24,599 bases of DNA. Source: Tannerellaceae bacterium. Lineage in GTDB: Bacteria; Bacteroidota; Bacteroidia; Bacteroidales; Tannerellaceae. Numbering within the stretch: the stretch's first letter is position 1; every line of letters begins with the position of its first letter. The DNA lies in NCBI GenBank assembly GCA_031267775.1, contig JAIRYL010000161.1, forward strand, positions 1-24,599, given 5' to 3'. Made by a program: the position numbers and the translations under genes. A model generated the notes under the pieces. That model ran no database searches, had not been told where the DNA came from, and saw only the letters and a program-made list of their open reading frames with translations. Below, piece by piece: positions 8,176 to 16,100 of this stretch.

Positions 8176-9174
8176 ATGAATGATGATTTAGATAAATTAC
8201 TGACTGATAAAATTTTTGAAAAAATACCTTCGGGTATTAATCCTATCGATTATTTAATGAATGTGTTACACATTTCCAGAAAATCGGTTTATCGCAGGAA
8301 AAAAAGAGAATTACCTTTTAGTTTTGAAGAAATAGTAATATTATCCCAGGAACTTGATTTCTCCATTGAAGAATTGGTAGCTAAAAGTAATGACAATCAG
8401 GCTATATTCACCCATAAGACAGATACTTTATTCGATCCGAAAGATACATTTATCACTATGTTGGAGAAATATCTTGATTTCTATAAAAAGGCTGCACATG
8501 CAAGATCTTTTGAAGGGGTTTTTACGATGAATCGTATCTTGCTTATATATGCTTTAAATTCAACGCATCTTTTCAGGTTCTTTTATTATATGTGGGTGCA
8601 CCAAGGATATAACACATCATCGAATTTCCGATATTCTGATATGGATTTTCCGCCTGAAATCCTTACTTTATCTCAAAAAATATGGGAATATGCACGGAAT
8701 ATAGGGCATACAACTATAATCATAGATGAGCTTGTTTTTAAAAATATATTGAATGAAATTGTTTATTACTATCAAGGAGAACTTCTTACAACCGAAGAAT
8801 ATATCCAACTCAAGGACGAATTGTTGACGTATATTAAAAAAGTAGAGGTCATTGTGTCTTTAGGAAAAAACGAATATGGTTCAAACTACACGGTATACCT
8901 TTCAAAGCTGAACATAGAATCAAATTCTTGCTATTTTAAAATTGACGATGATATAGAATCTTCCTTCTGGGTATTTGGCATAAGCCCTATATATACAAAT
9001 AGCCATTTTGTATTTACATCACATAAGAAATGGATTGATTCACTAAAGAAATACGCTATATTAATCTCACAGTCGAACGAATTGCTTCAAAGTAAATTCT
9101 TCAATGAACAATACAATTATATTACTGAAGCGTCTAATAAGTTATTAAATAATCAAAATAATGATCAGCATTAA
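8176..9174 (+). CDS. HTH-domain regulator-like protein, second of a tandem pair
   Basis: 332 aa paralogue of the preceding gene, 39 bases downstream and probably co-transcribed. Both copies align end to end: an HTH region (SRKSVYRRKKRELPFSFEEIV then LSQELDFSIEEL), a central FRFFYYMWVHQGYN segment matching FKFFYYKWMHQGYQ in its twin, and a shared KWIDSLKKYA...FFNEQYNY C-terminus. By eye, roughly two fifths to half of the positions are identical, so the duplication is not recent. No catalytic motif is seen. The two proteins could form a heteromer or bind related operators. A perfect hairpin follows at 9301-9349. Confidence 0.7.
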   Translation: MNDDLDKLLTDKIFEKIPSGINPIDYLMNVLHISRKSVYRRKKRELPFSFEEIVILSQELDFSIEELVAKSNDNQAIFTHKTDTLFDPKDTFITMLEKYLDFYKKAAHARSFEGVFTMNRILLIYALNSTHLFRFFYYMWVHQGYNTSSNFRYSDMDFPPEILTLSQKIWEYARNIGHTTIIIDELVFKNILNEIVYYYQGELLTTEEYIQLKDELLTYIKKVEVIVSLGKNEYGSNYTVYLSKLNIESNSCYFKIDDDIESSFWVFGISPIYTNSHFVFTSHKKWIDSLKKYAILISQSNELLQSKFFNEQYNYITEASNKLLNNQNNDQH

Positions 9175-9300
9175 GAGGGTTAAATTTAAAAGAAAAAATG
9201 TTTATTGAAAAACTATACGATTAGATTATTCAATACAGAGATACATGCTATCATCAGTCTATCGAACGGGGTTTCCTCAAAATATCTTCCGTTAAATTTA

Positions 9301-9349
9301 TAACAATGAGGATAATAGTCGGAAAAACTGACTATTATCCTCATTGTTA
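9301..9349. terminator. Perfect 20-bp hairpin between convergent genes
   Basis: Positions 9301-9320 are exactly complementary to 9330-9349 around a 9-base loop. The element lies between the plus-strand regulator gene (stop at 9174) and the minus-strand rseP (stop at 9452), where a bidirectional terminator is expected. The flanking T runs are poor, so it may act through stem stability alone or protect mRNA 3' ends. The rest of 9175-9451 holds no gene. Confidence 0.65.
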
Positions 9350-9451
9350 GTCTATAAGTTAGTTACGACTATTTATCGATTGTCGTTCTCAGGTAAGAAT
9401 ACACCCCGGAAATTCGGCAGTAAGAAATATTTACCGGATGCAGACGTCTTG

Positions 9452-10777
9452 TTATTCAAAGATAAACCGGAATAAATCATTGCCGTTAGCATATATTAAC
9501 AAACCGAACAGAAGCAACATACCTGTTATTTGTGCATATTCAAGGAATTTATCGCTTGGTTTTCGACGGGTAATAACTTCATAGAGTAGAAACATAACAT
9601 GCCCACCGTCTAAAGCCGGGATAGGAAGAATGTTCATAAATGCGAGAATAATAGAAAGAAAAGCTGTAGTCATCCAGAATGAACGCCAATCCCACTGGGC
9701 CGGAAATAAACGCCCTATCGTTCCAAAACCGCCTAAGCTGGAAGCTCCTTCTTTAGTGAATACATATTTCATGTCGCCAACATATACTTTCAATGTATTA
9801 ACTCCTAAACGGATACCGGCAGGGAATGATTCTAAGAATCCATAGGTTGTCGTTACGGTAGTATAAATTTGTTCGGGTAAAGCCACATAGATTCCAATTT
9901 TTCCGAGTGAATCAAGCTTTACTTGCGCCGTTTGCTCTATCCCATTTCTATAAAAGCCAAGGATTACTTCTTGATTCTTTCTTTCGCTAAATAGCTCGCT
10001 TACCTCGTAGAATGTGAGGGTTACTTTGTTGTCGACAGACACAATGCTGTCTTTCGGTTGTAATCCAGCCAATACGGCAGGGGCATTGTCGCCGGCAAGT
10101 TTGTCTATTATCATTGGGAAACGTATGGCTGCAAAACCTTGTTTGTCGCGGAATACGCGTTGCATCATGTCTTCCGGTATGGAGATAACAGTTTCTGTTT
10201 CATTACGAAGCACTGTTACGCTTTTTGCATTTACTACTGCACGGAGCGCGTCTGCTCCAAAACGTTCTAATTTAACCCCGTCAGCGTTTAAAAGGATATC
10301 GCCGTCTTGGAATCCGATATTACGAAAAGTCTCACTGTAGTCCATCCCCATTTTCATATTTTCCAATGGAAGATATTTATCTCCCCAGGCAAAGAGAACC
10401 ATCGAGTAGATAAATAACGCCAGCAGAAAGTTAAATAAAACGCCGCCGATCATGATCAGTAAACGTTTTCCTGCCGATTTGGAACGAAACTCGTATGATT
10501 GCGGCGGTTGAGCCATTTGTTCTTTGTCCATGCTCTCGTCTATCATACCGGATATTTTACAGTAGCCGCCCAATGGAAGCCATCCGATACCATATTCTGT
10601 TTCGCCGTTTTTCCATTTGTAGCGAAATAAAGCAAACCAGGGATCAAAGAATAAATAAAACTTCTCTACCCTTACCTTAAATAAGCGGGCAAAAAGAAAA
10701 TGCCCGAACTCATGAACAAGTACTAATATCGATAAACTCAGTATGAGTTGTAATGCTTTTATCAAAAATGTTTCCAT
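9452..10777 (-). CDS. rseP: RIP-family site-2 zinc metalloprotease RseP
   Basis: 441 aa integral inner-membrane protease of the M50B family. The zinc-binding HEFGH motif (residues 22-26) lies in the first transmembrane helix and the second catalytic motif LDGGH (389-393) in a late helix. Between them is a periplasmic region with PDZ-like segments (for example around APAVLAGLQPKDSIVSV). Transmembrane segments flank both motifs. Family members cut membrane-bound anti-sigma factors and remnant signal peptides. It is the last gene of the housekeeping block, 28 bases after dxr; the dxr-rseP order is common in bacteria. Length and motifs are intact. Confidence 0.95.
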   Translation of the reverse strand: METFLIKALQLILSLSILVLVHEFGHFLFARLFKVRVEKFYLFFDPWFALFRYKWKNGETEYGIGWLPLGGYCKISGMIDESMDKEQMAQPPQSYEFRSKSAGKRLLIMIGGVLFNFLLALFIYSMVLFAWGDKYLPLENMKMGMDYSETFRNIGFQDGDILLNADGVKLERFGADALRAVVNAKSVTVLRNETETVISIPEDMMQRVFRDKQGFAAIRFPMIIDKLAGDNAPAVLAGLQPKDSIVSVDNKVTLTFYEVSELFSERKNQEVILGFYRNGIEQTAQVKLDSLGKIGIYVALPEQIYTTVTTTYGFLESFPAGIRLGVNTLKVYVGDMKYVFTKEGASSLGGFGTIGRLFPAQWDWRSFWMTTAFLSIILAFMNILPIPALDGGHVMFLLYEVITRRKPSDKFLEYAQITGMLLLFGLLIYANGNDLFRFIFE

Positions 10778-10805
10778 TAATTCCTATCTCTGTTTTTAAT
10801 TGGTT

Positions 10806-11954
10806 TTATATTAATCCGGAAGCGATATTCCGGGCTTCAGCATCCGTATTTACATAATCCTCGTATGAAGGATTTGCTATAAAGGATGCTTTCTGCATTG
10901 TTTTTTCTATTATTTCGCTCATCTGCAAAAATCCTGCTTCTTCGCGAAGAAAAGACGCTACGGCTATTTCATTGGCAGCATTTAATATGCAAGGCATATT
11001 TCCTCCCTTTCGGATAGCTTCGAAAGCAAACGACAGATTGCGGAAGCGTTCCATATCCGGTTCTTCAAACGTTAATGTATTGTACCTGTTAAAATCAAGC
11101 CGGGGAGCTTTACTCTTTAAACGTTTCGGATATGAAAAAGCATAGCTGATTGGCAGCTTCATATCGGGAATACCTAACTGAGCCATTATGCCGCCATCTT
11201 CAAACTGTACCATCGAATGAATAACAGACTGCGGATGAACCACTATCTGTATCTGTTCCGGAGCCATGCCGAACAACCATTTAGCTTCGATCATCTCAAA
11301 ACCTTTATTCATCATGCTGGCTGAGTCGATAGTCACTTTGGCTCCCATATTCCAATTCGGATGCTTTAGCGCCTGCGCTTTTGTTACAGTTGCCAGTTCC
11401 TCCATTGTTTTAGTCCGGAACGGACCGCCTGAAGCCGTTAATATTATTTTTTCGACGGGGTTTTCCAATTCTCCCGCTAAACATTGGAAAATGGCAGAAT
11501 GTTCAGAGTCAACCGGTAATACAGGCGTTTTATTTTGAGCGGCAAGCGATGTAATGAGTTCGCCTGCCACAACTAATGTTTCCTTGTTGGCTAAAGCTAT
11601 GGCTTTTCCCGCTTTAATGGCGGCTATGGCAGGCTTTAAACCTGAATAACCAACCATGGCTGTTAAAACCATATCAATCGGTTCTGCTTCTACCACTTGC
11701 GCAATAGCGTCTGTACCTGCCCATACCTTTACAGGCAAATCAGCTAATGCGTCTTTCAATTGAGGATATTTATCTTCATTAGCTATAACAACCATTTCCG
11801 GCAAAAACCGGCGGGCTTGTTTAATTAATAAATCTACCTGATTATTGGCTGTTAAAGCATATACTTCGAACACATCGGCGTGTTCGTTTACCACCTCCAG
11901 CGCTTGCGTCCCGATAGAACCTGTTGAACCTAATATGGCTAATTTCCTCTTCAT
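10806..11954 (-). CDS. dxr: 1-deoxy-D-xylulose-5-phosphate reductoisomerase
   Basis: 382 aa cytosolic enzyme of the MEP isoprenoid pathway, converting DXP to 2-C-methylerythritol 4-phosphate with NADPH. The NADPH-binding loop ILGSTGSIGTQ is at residues 7-17. The metal ligands lie in PVDSEHSAIFQ (Asp149, Glu151). ASGGPF, MGAKVTIDSASMMNKG and VVHPQSVIHSMV, the substrate-binding signatures, are all present. Length is normal. The start lies 3 bases after the M23 peptidase stop, so the genes are almost certainly co-transcribed. Fosmidomycin is the classic inhibitor of this family. Confidence 0.97.
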   Translation of the reverse strand: MKRKLAILGSTGSIGTQALEVVNEHADVFEVYALTANNQVDLLIKQARRFLPEMVVIANEDKYPQLKDALADLPVKVWAGTDAIAQVVEAEPIDMVLTAMVGYSGLKPAIAAIKAGKAIALANKETLVVAGELITSLAAQNKTPVLPVDSEHSAIFQCLAGELENPVEKIILTASGGPFRTKTMEELATVTKAQALKHPNWNMGAKVTIDSASMMNKGFEMIEAKWLFGMAPEQIQIVVHPQSVIHSMVQFEDGGIMAQLGIPDMKLPISYAFSYPKRLKSKAPRLDFNRYNTLTFEEPDMERFRNLSFAFEAIRKGGNMPCILNAANEIAVASFLREEAGFLQMSEIIEKTMQKASFIANPSYEDYVNTDAEARNIASGLI

Positions 11955-11957
11955 AAA

Positions 11958-12830
11958 TCAGAAAGCAATGTATTCTTCGGGATTTACAGAACTTCCTTTA
12001 TACCATAATTCAAAATGCAGATGAGGGCCGGTAGAAAGGTTGCCGGTATTACCTACCAAAGCAATGGCTTCGCCGGCTGCAACCTGATCGCCCATCCTTT
12101 TCAGTAGCAATTCGTTGTGCTTATAAATAGAGATGAATCCGTTTTTATGTTGAAGCTGTATAACGTTTCCAAATTGCGGGTCGAAACCGGTAAATATAAC
12201 CGTACCGTCCAAAGTAGCTAATACACTCTCTTTCGGGGCTGCTACCAAGTCTACCCCATAATGACGGATATCTGCTTCATAGTGAGCTGATATAATCCCA
12301 TTGACCGGTTTGTAGAAAAAGATAGCGTCTGTGGGGGTATGGTTCGGATTTAATGTTGTCAGATTATATCTTTCTTCTTCTTCGAAAGCGCGTACAAAAT
12401 TTACTTCTTTCTGAGAACGTGGAATTTCATAATTCGCATTGGCATAGGCAAGTGAATCAATTTCGCGAATAGAGTCCAAAGGCATTGTACCGGTTAATAA
12501 TCCGACTACATTCTCCAGATAAAACGAATGGACACTCAATATCCTTTCCAAGGAATCGGCGCGAAGAGCATTCTGCATAATTTCCTTTCGTACTTCCACA
12601 TCCAAATATCCGGGTAAGTAATTACGTATGGGAGTTGTAATAATGAGAAGCGAAGTAATCGTGATAAGGACAAGTGCAAATACGGCGAAAATAGAAACAG
12701 CAGTAAGCCGCGACATACGAAACGACCAAACTTCTTCTAATGTTCCTTCATTAAAGAAAGAAAGTTTGTATTTGAAGCGCATCCGGTACCAGAATGACTT
12801 GAATCCTTTTTTACTCTGCTTTGCTGCCAT
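11958..12830 (-). CDS. Membrane-anchored M23 (LytM-type) peptidase
   Basis: 290 aa with the start at 12830. A basic cytoplasmic N-terminus precedes one transmembrane helix (about residues 42-66), then a coiled/helical linker and a C-terminal M23 domain. The zinc motifs HYGVD (190-194) and HLH (270-272, in GPHLHFELW) are both present, as is the KH before the last strands, so it looks catalytically competent. Such proteins cut peptidoglycan cross-links or regulate amidases at division. A 304-aa version starting at 12872 is possible, but the -7 element at 12847-12854 would then lie inside the coding region, and MAAKQSKKG is a normal N-terminus. Confidence 0.88.
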   Translation of the reverse strand: MAAKQSKKGFKSFWYRMRFKYKLSFFNEGTLEEVWSFRMSRLTAVSIFAVFALVLITITSLLIITTPIRNYLPGYLDVEVRKEIMQNALRADSLERILSVHSFYLENVVGLLTGTMPLDSIREIDSLAYANANYEIPRSQKEVNFVRAFEEEERYNLTTLNPNHTPTDAIFFYKPVNGIISAHYEADIRHYGVDLVAAPKESVLATLDGTVIFTGFDPQFGNVIQLQHKNGFISIYKHNELLLKRMGDQVAAGEAIALVGNTGNLSTGPHLHFELWYKGSSVNPEEYIAF

Positions 12831-12846
12831 AATTATATATAAAACG

Positions 12847-12854
12847 CAAAAGTA
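12847..12854 (-). promoter_or_regulatory. Putative -7 element (TACTTTTG on minus strand) upstream of the M23 gene
   Basis: Read on the minus strand this is a perfect TAnnTTTG, 16 bases upstream of the ATG at 12830. It implies an internal promoter within the murA-rseP block and favours the 12830 start. No good TTTG is seen at the -33 position. Confidence 0.4.
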
Positions 12855-12900
12855 GTAAAAACCATATCCCAAGTGAACGAGTTTACGCTTATTAACGTTT

Positions 12901-13422
12901 CTATAAATCTAATAAACCATCCGGTAACCTAACTTTTAGCCGCTTACCGTCATGATCTACCGACAGAATCAATTCATCGGCAATCGGTATCAGCAACTCA
13001 TTACCGTTATAATTAATCGCTAATAATATATTGATGGTGCTTTCGTCTATATTCGTTATTTCTCCTAATAAACCGTGTACACAATCAAAAACCTTGTATC
13101 CGATAAAATGACTCCAGGTTAAACGATCGTCGTCATAATCCAAAACAACTTCCGGCGGACAAAAGGCTTCACGATTTGTAAATGCGCGGGCTTCTCCGTC
13201 AGAATCAATATGCTCTAACTTAACAAGTAGGGTCGTGTTGGATTTATAACGATATTCTTCAAGATAGAAAGGAACTAAAATACCATCTATTTCGCATACA
13301 ACATAAGGTTCGTCCCATTCGTCAAAAGAAACGTCTACGGATAGCATAAGATTAACTTCCCCTTTTATACCGTGAGGTTTGGCAAAATGGCCTATACTGA
13401 CGACGTCTTCTTTCCTTATCAT
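12901..13422 (-). CDS. rimM: Ribosome maturation factor RimM
   Basis: 173 aa, the normal length. The N-terminal domain carries the signature VSIGHFAKPHGIKGEV. The second half is the PRC-barrel domain (FIGYKVFDCVHGLLGEI and the conserved ELLIPIADELI). RimM binds ribosomal protein S19 and helps mature the 30S head. It lies 14 bases after murA on the same strand. In many bacteria rimM sits with rpsP and trmD, but the murA-rimM pairing here fits the Bacteroidota order. Confidence 0.95.
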   Translation of the reverse strand: MIRKEDVVSIGHFAKPHGIKGEVNLMLSVDVSFDEWDEPYVVCEIDGILVPFYLEEYRYKSNTTLLVKLEHIDSDGEARAFTNREAFCPPEVVLDYDDDRLTWSHFIGYKVFDCVHGLLGEITNIDESTINILLAINYNGNELLIPIADELILSVDHDGKRLKVRLPDGLLDL

Positions 13423-13436
13423 GTAAATCCAATAAA

Positions 13437-14741
13437 TTACAGGCGTGTTATGCGCGCCCCTATATTATTTAATCGAATATCTATATTCTGGTAGCCACGA
13501 TCTATTTGTTCAATATTATGAACACAACTGGTACCCTCGGCGCTCATGGCTGCAATAAGCAAAGCTATACCAGCCCTGATATCCGGAGATATCAGAGTTG
13601 TTCCGCGAAGTTTAAAACGGTTTCCCAATCCAATCACCGTAGCGCGATGAGGATCGCATAGAATGATTTGCGCGCCCATATCGATGAGTTTATCTACAAA
13701 GAACAAGCGGCTTTCAAACATTTTTTGATGAATCAATACGCTTCCTGCAGCTTGCGTGGCAACTACCAGAAACACGCTCAACAGGTCAGGCGTAAGACCC
13801 GGCCAGGGAGCGTCGGCAATCGTCATGATAGACCCGTCGATAAACGTTTCTATCTCATAGTTAGTATGGATAGGAATATGAATATCGTCTCCCCGTTTCT
13901 CTACCGTGATACCTAATCGCCTGAATGATTCCGGGATGACGCCCAACTGTTGGTATCCGGTATTTTTTATCGTAATATCCGAAGCTGTCATGGCTGCCAT
14001 TCCAATAAAGCTTCCGACTTCAATCATATCCGGAAGAATTGTATGCGTTGTACCGCCAAGCGAATCAACCCCTTCAATAGTAAGCAGATTAGAACCAACG
14101 CCCGATATTCGGGCGCCCATATTAATCAGCATCACTGACAATTGTTGTAAATACGGTTCACAAGCAGCGTTGTAAATAGTTGTTTTTCCTTCGGCCAATA
14201 CAGAAGCCATGAGGATATTAGCCGTCCCTGTCACAGAAGCCTCATCCAGTAACATATAAGCCCCTTTTAACCGGCTTGCTTCTATCTCATAAATATGCCG
14301 TCCGGGATCATACCGGAAAGAAGCTCCCAGTTTCTGTATTCCGACAAAGTGGGTATCTAAACGCCGCCTTCCGATTTTGTCGCCGCCCGGTTTGGGTATC
14401 AAAGCTTTGCCGAAGCGTGCAACTAAAGGGCCTACAATCATAATCGATCCCCGGAGCGACGCGCTTTTACGCAGGAACTCATCGGTATATAAATATACAA
14501 GGTCTACTTCATCTGCCTGAAAAGTATAGATATTAGGCGATAACCGTTCTATCTTTACCCGTAAATCGCGTAAAAGCTGAATCAGATTATTAACGTCTAA
14601 TATATCAGGAACATTATGGACAGTAACTTTTTCAGCTGTAAGCAATACAGCGCAAATCACTTCCAGCGCTTCATTCTTTGCCCCCTGTGGAACAATCTCT
14701 CCTGATAATCTGCAGCCGCCTTCTATGACAAATGAACTCAT
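13437..14741 (-). CDS. murA: UDP-N-acetylglucosamine 1-carboxyvinyltransferase MurA, Asp at the catalytic-Cys position
   Basis: 434 aa enzyme of the first committed step of peptidoglycan synthesis, adding enolpyruvate from PEP to UDP-GlcNAc in the cytosol. The KN pair that binds substrate is at residues 22-23 (QGAKNEALE). In the active-site loop the usual Cys (Cys115 in E. coli) is Asp121 (PKPGGDKIGRRR). In other bacteria a Cys-to-Asp change keeps activity but prevents covalent capture by fosfomycin. DEASVTGTANILMASV and the C-terminal DIRAGIALLIAAM motif confirm the family. The start overlaps the DUF4290 stop by 4 bases (ATGA). Confidence 0.96.
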   Translation of the reverse strand: MSSFVIEGGCRLSGEIVPQGAKNEALEVICAVLLTAEKVTVHNVPDILDVNNLIQLLRDLRVKIERLSPNIYTFQADEVDLVYLYTDEFLRKSASLRGSIMIVGPLVARFGKALIPKPGGDKIGRRRLDTHFVGIQKLGASFRYDPGRHIYEIEASRLKGAYMLLDEASVTGTANILMASVLAEGKTTIYNAACEPYLQQLSVMLINMGARISGVGSNLLTIEGVDSLGGTTHTILPDMIEVGSFIGMAAMTASDITIKNTGYQQLGVIPESFRRLGITVEKRGDDIHIPIHTNYEIETFIDGSIMTIADAPWPGLTPDLLSVFLVVATQAAGSVLIHQKMFESRLFFVDKLIDMGAQIILCDPHRATVIGLGNRFKLRGTTLISPDIRAGIALLIAAMSAEGTSCVHNIEQIDRGYQNIDIRLNNIGARITRL

Positions 14742-15370
14742 CTGTTTTTACGGGAATAATTTTTCTTTCCGTTATTATTATTATTGTTACTGTTATTATT
14801 ATTGTTGTTATTTTTTGCCAGAATATCCCGGCTTTCGGTAAGTTTGTATTCTTCTTCGTTCAATACAATTCTACCTTGCGACAATTCGTCGAGGTCTTTA
14901 AATATCTTACGGTCGTCTACCGATTCTTTGTTCCAGGTAAGGAAAGACCGTTTCATCTGATTGGCCAATAGTTTTACCAACTGATCTTTTTTTCCCCCTG
15001 TTTCCAGTTCATTCGCTTTTTTAATCATCAGCTCTAACGTTTTGCCATAGTGTTTGTAGCGAATACGGGCATTATTGTACAGGATACGGGGAGGTTTACT
15101 GTATAAATTTTCTTTTTTAATAATTTCGTACGGATAATCAATATTCAGTTTAAAGTCGGCCATAATGGCCAGATGATCCCATAGAATATGTTTGAAATCA
15201 TTTACATCACGAAGATGGGGAAACATATTCCCCATTATATTAATAATTGTGTTAGCACAACGCTGGCGTTCTTCTTTGCCGGAAATCGTAATGCAGTAAT
15301 CAATCATGTTTTGGATATTGCGCCCATATTCGGGTAAGGCCATCCTCTTCAGTTCGGTATTATAATTCAT
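14738..15370 (-). CDS. DUF4290 protein with poly-Asn tail
   Basis: 210 aa protein recognised as the Bacteroidota-specific DUF4290 family, which habitually lies directly upstream of murA. Family features include LPEYGRNIQNMIDYC, MGNMFPHLRDVNDFKHILWDHL and a Pro-rich ENLYSKPPRILYNN segment. The core is alpha-helical with no signal peptide. Function is unknown; the constant link to murA hints at the cell wall or division. The C-terminus ends in seven Asn, one Ser, six Asn and then a basic tail (GKKNYSRKNR), encoded by a trinucleotide microsatellite, so tail length may vary among strains. A -7-like promoter lies 20 bases upstream. Confidence 0.85.
   Translation of the reverse strand: MNYNTELKRMALPEYGRNIQNMIDYCITISGKEERQRCANTIINIMGNMFPHLRDVNDFKHILWDHLAIMADFKLNIDYPYEIIKKENLYSKPPRILYNNARIRYKHYGKTLELMIKKANELETGGKKDQLVKLLANQMKRSFLTWNKESVDDRKIFKDLDELSQGRIVLNEEEYKLTESRDILAKNNNNNNNSNNNNNNGKKNYSRKNR
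14771..14812. repeat. Trinucleotide microsatellite coding for poly-Asn
   Basis: Fourteen consecutive codons, read on the minus strand as AAT/AAC with a single AGT, lie in the 3' end of the DUF4290 gene. Slippage would add or remove Asn residues in frame and not break the gene. Confidence 0.8.
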
Positions 15371-15390
15371 TTTTGGATTGTTTGAATGTG

Positions 15391-15398
15391 CAAAGGTA
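15391..15398 (-). promoter_or_regulatory. Putative -7 element (TACCTTTG on minus strand) for the DUF4290-murA-rimM block
   Basis: Read on the minus strand this is a perfect TAnnTTTG 20 bases upstream of the ATG at 15370. It would let the housekeeping block be transcribed independently of the cas operon that lies upstream on the same strand. Confidence 0.5.
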
Positions 15399-15561
15399 AG
15401 TAATATCTTTTACAACCTGCTAAAAAACATGATTTTGATTAAAAAAAGAAAGTCGATGAAGTAACGGCATGGAAACGAGCGAAGATACACTGGAGCGCGT
15501 CCGACGGTACTACGTGGCAAGCAAGTCAAGAATATAGTGAATTTTCTTCCTCTCATCCATA

Positions 15562-15610
15562 CAGTAAGCGTATTCATAAAATCTTACTGATTTTCAATAC
15601 GTCAAAGAAC
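15562..15610. other. Small hairpin and boxA-like motif downstream of cas2
   Basis: cagtaag (15562-15568) pairs with cttactg (15583-15589) around a 14-base AT-rich loop. Next to it, reading GTTCTTTGACGTATTG on the minus strand (15610-15595), is a sequence resembling the GTTCTTTGA boxA-type leader found near rRNA operons. There is no T run, so I do not call it a terminator. The whole gap 15371-15623 lacks CRISPR repeats. Confidence 0.3.
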
Positions 15611-15623
15611 TTTTTGTGCCAAA

Positions 15624-16100
15624 TCAAAAAAATAAGGTGTTTTTGCTTTTCAATACAAGATCGACGTCAATATTTTTTCCAATAATTTTCATGGCTTGCA
15701 AATAGTCGGTAGATATGGGTACGACCAAAATACTGTCGGCGTTTTCATAGCAGGCTTGCACTTCAGCTAAATCATTTTTTATTTCCTGATATACTGCATG
15801 TTCGAGATCGGCCAGAAAAATGGATTTTTGTACGCGGAAACATCCCTTGCGAAGCAAGTATTTTACAACCTGATTCCGAACCTTGTTATTTTCAATATCA
15901 TACATCACAAAAAATAGCATACGCGATTTATCATGTTTTCGTTTGACTATGTTTAATATCTCCTCAATTCTGCTATCAATGGACGGCAGTTCGTCAAAAT
16001 CGACGCTTTTGCGCAAGTCGGGGGCATTTGGCGACAACCCCGACGCATAACGTTTCAACATCTTTTGAGCAAACGTTAATGTCTGTTTTTTTCGAGGCAT
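15624..16100 (-). CDS. cas2: Cas2 with ~60-residue N-terminal extension
   Basis: 158 aa; canonical Cas2 is about 90-100 aa. The Cas2 ferredoxin-like core starts near residue 61 (MLFFVMYDIENNKVRNQVV, with the conserved Asp of YDI) and continues through YLLRKGCFRVQKSIFLADL to DSILVVPIS. Residues 1-60 are basic then helical (LPSIDSRIEEILNIVKRKH). Starting at 16100, the gene overlaps the primase-like gene by 25 bases; a start at Met61 (15920) would give a standard Cas2 but leave a gap of 155 bases. I favour the long form because the frame is open and the overlap suggests coupling. Cas2 scaffolds the Cas1 integrase. It is the last cas gene on this strand. Confidence 0.88.
   Translation of the reverse strand: MPRKKQTLTFAQKMLKRYASGLSPNAPDLRKSVDFDELPSIDSRIEEILNIVKRKHDKSRMLFFVMYDIENNKVRNQVVKYLLRKGCFRVQKSIFLADLEHAVYQEIKNDLAEVQACYENADSILVVPISTDYLQAMKIIGKNIDVDLVLKSKNTLFF

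Noticed and set aside
12831..12872. 14-residue longer N-terminus for the M23 peptidase
   Set aside because: The -7-like promoter element at 12847-12854 would fall inside it, and the basic MAAKQSKKG start precedes the transmembrane helix normally.
15469..15537. 23-codon ORF (METSEDTLERVRRYY...)
   Set aside because: Too short, no ribosome-binding or family evidence, and it lies in a different frame from the other open stretch.
15371..15623. CRISPR array or leader directly behind cas2
   Set aside because: No regularly spaced direct repeats of 24-40 bases can be found by eye.
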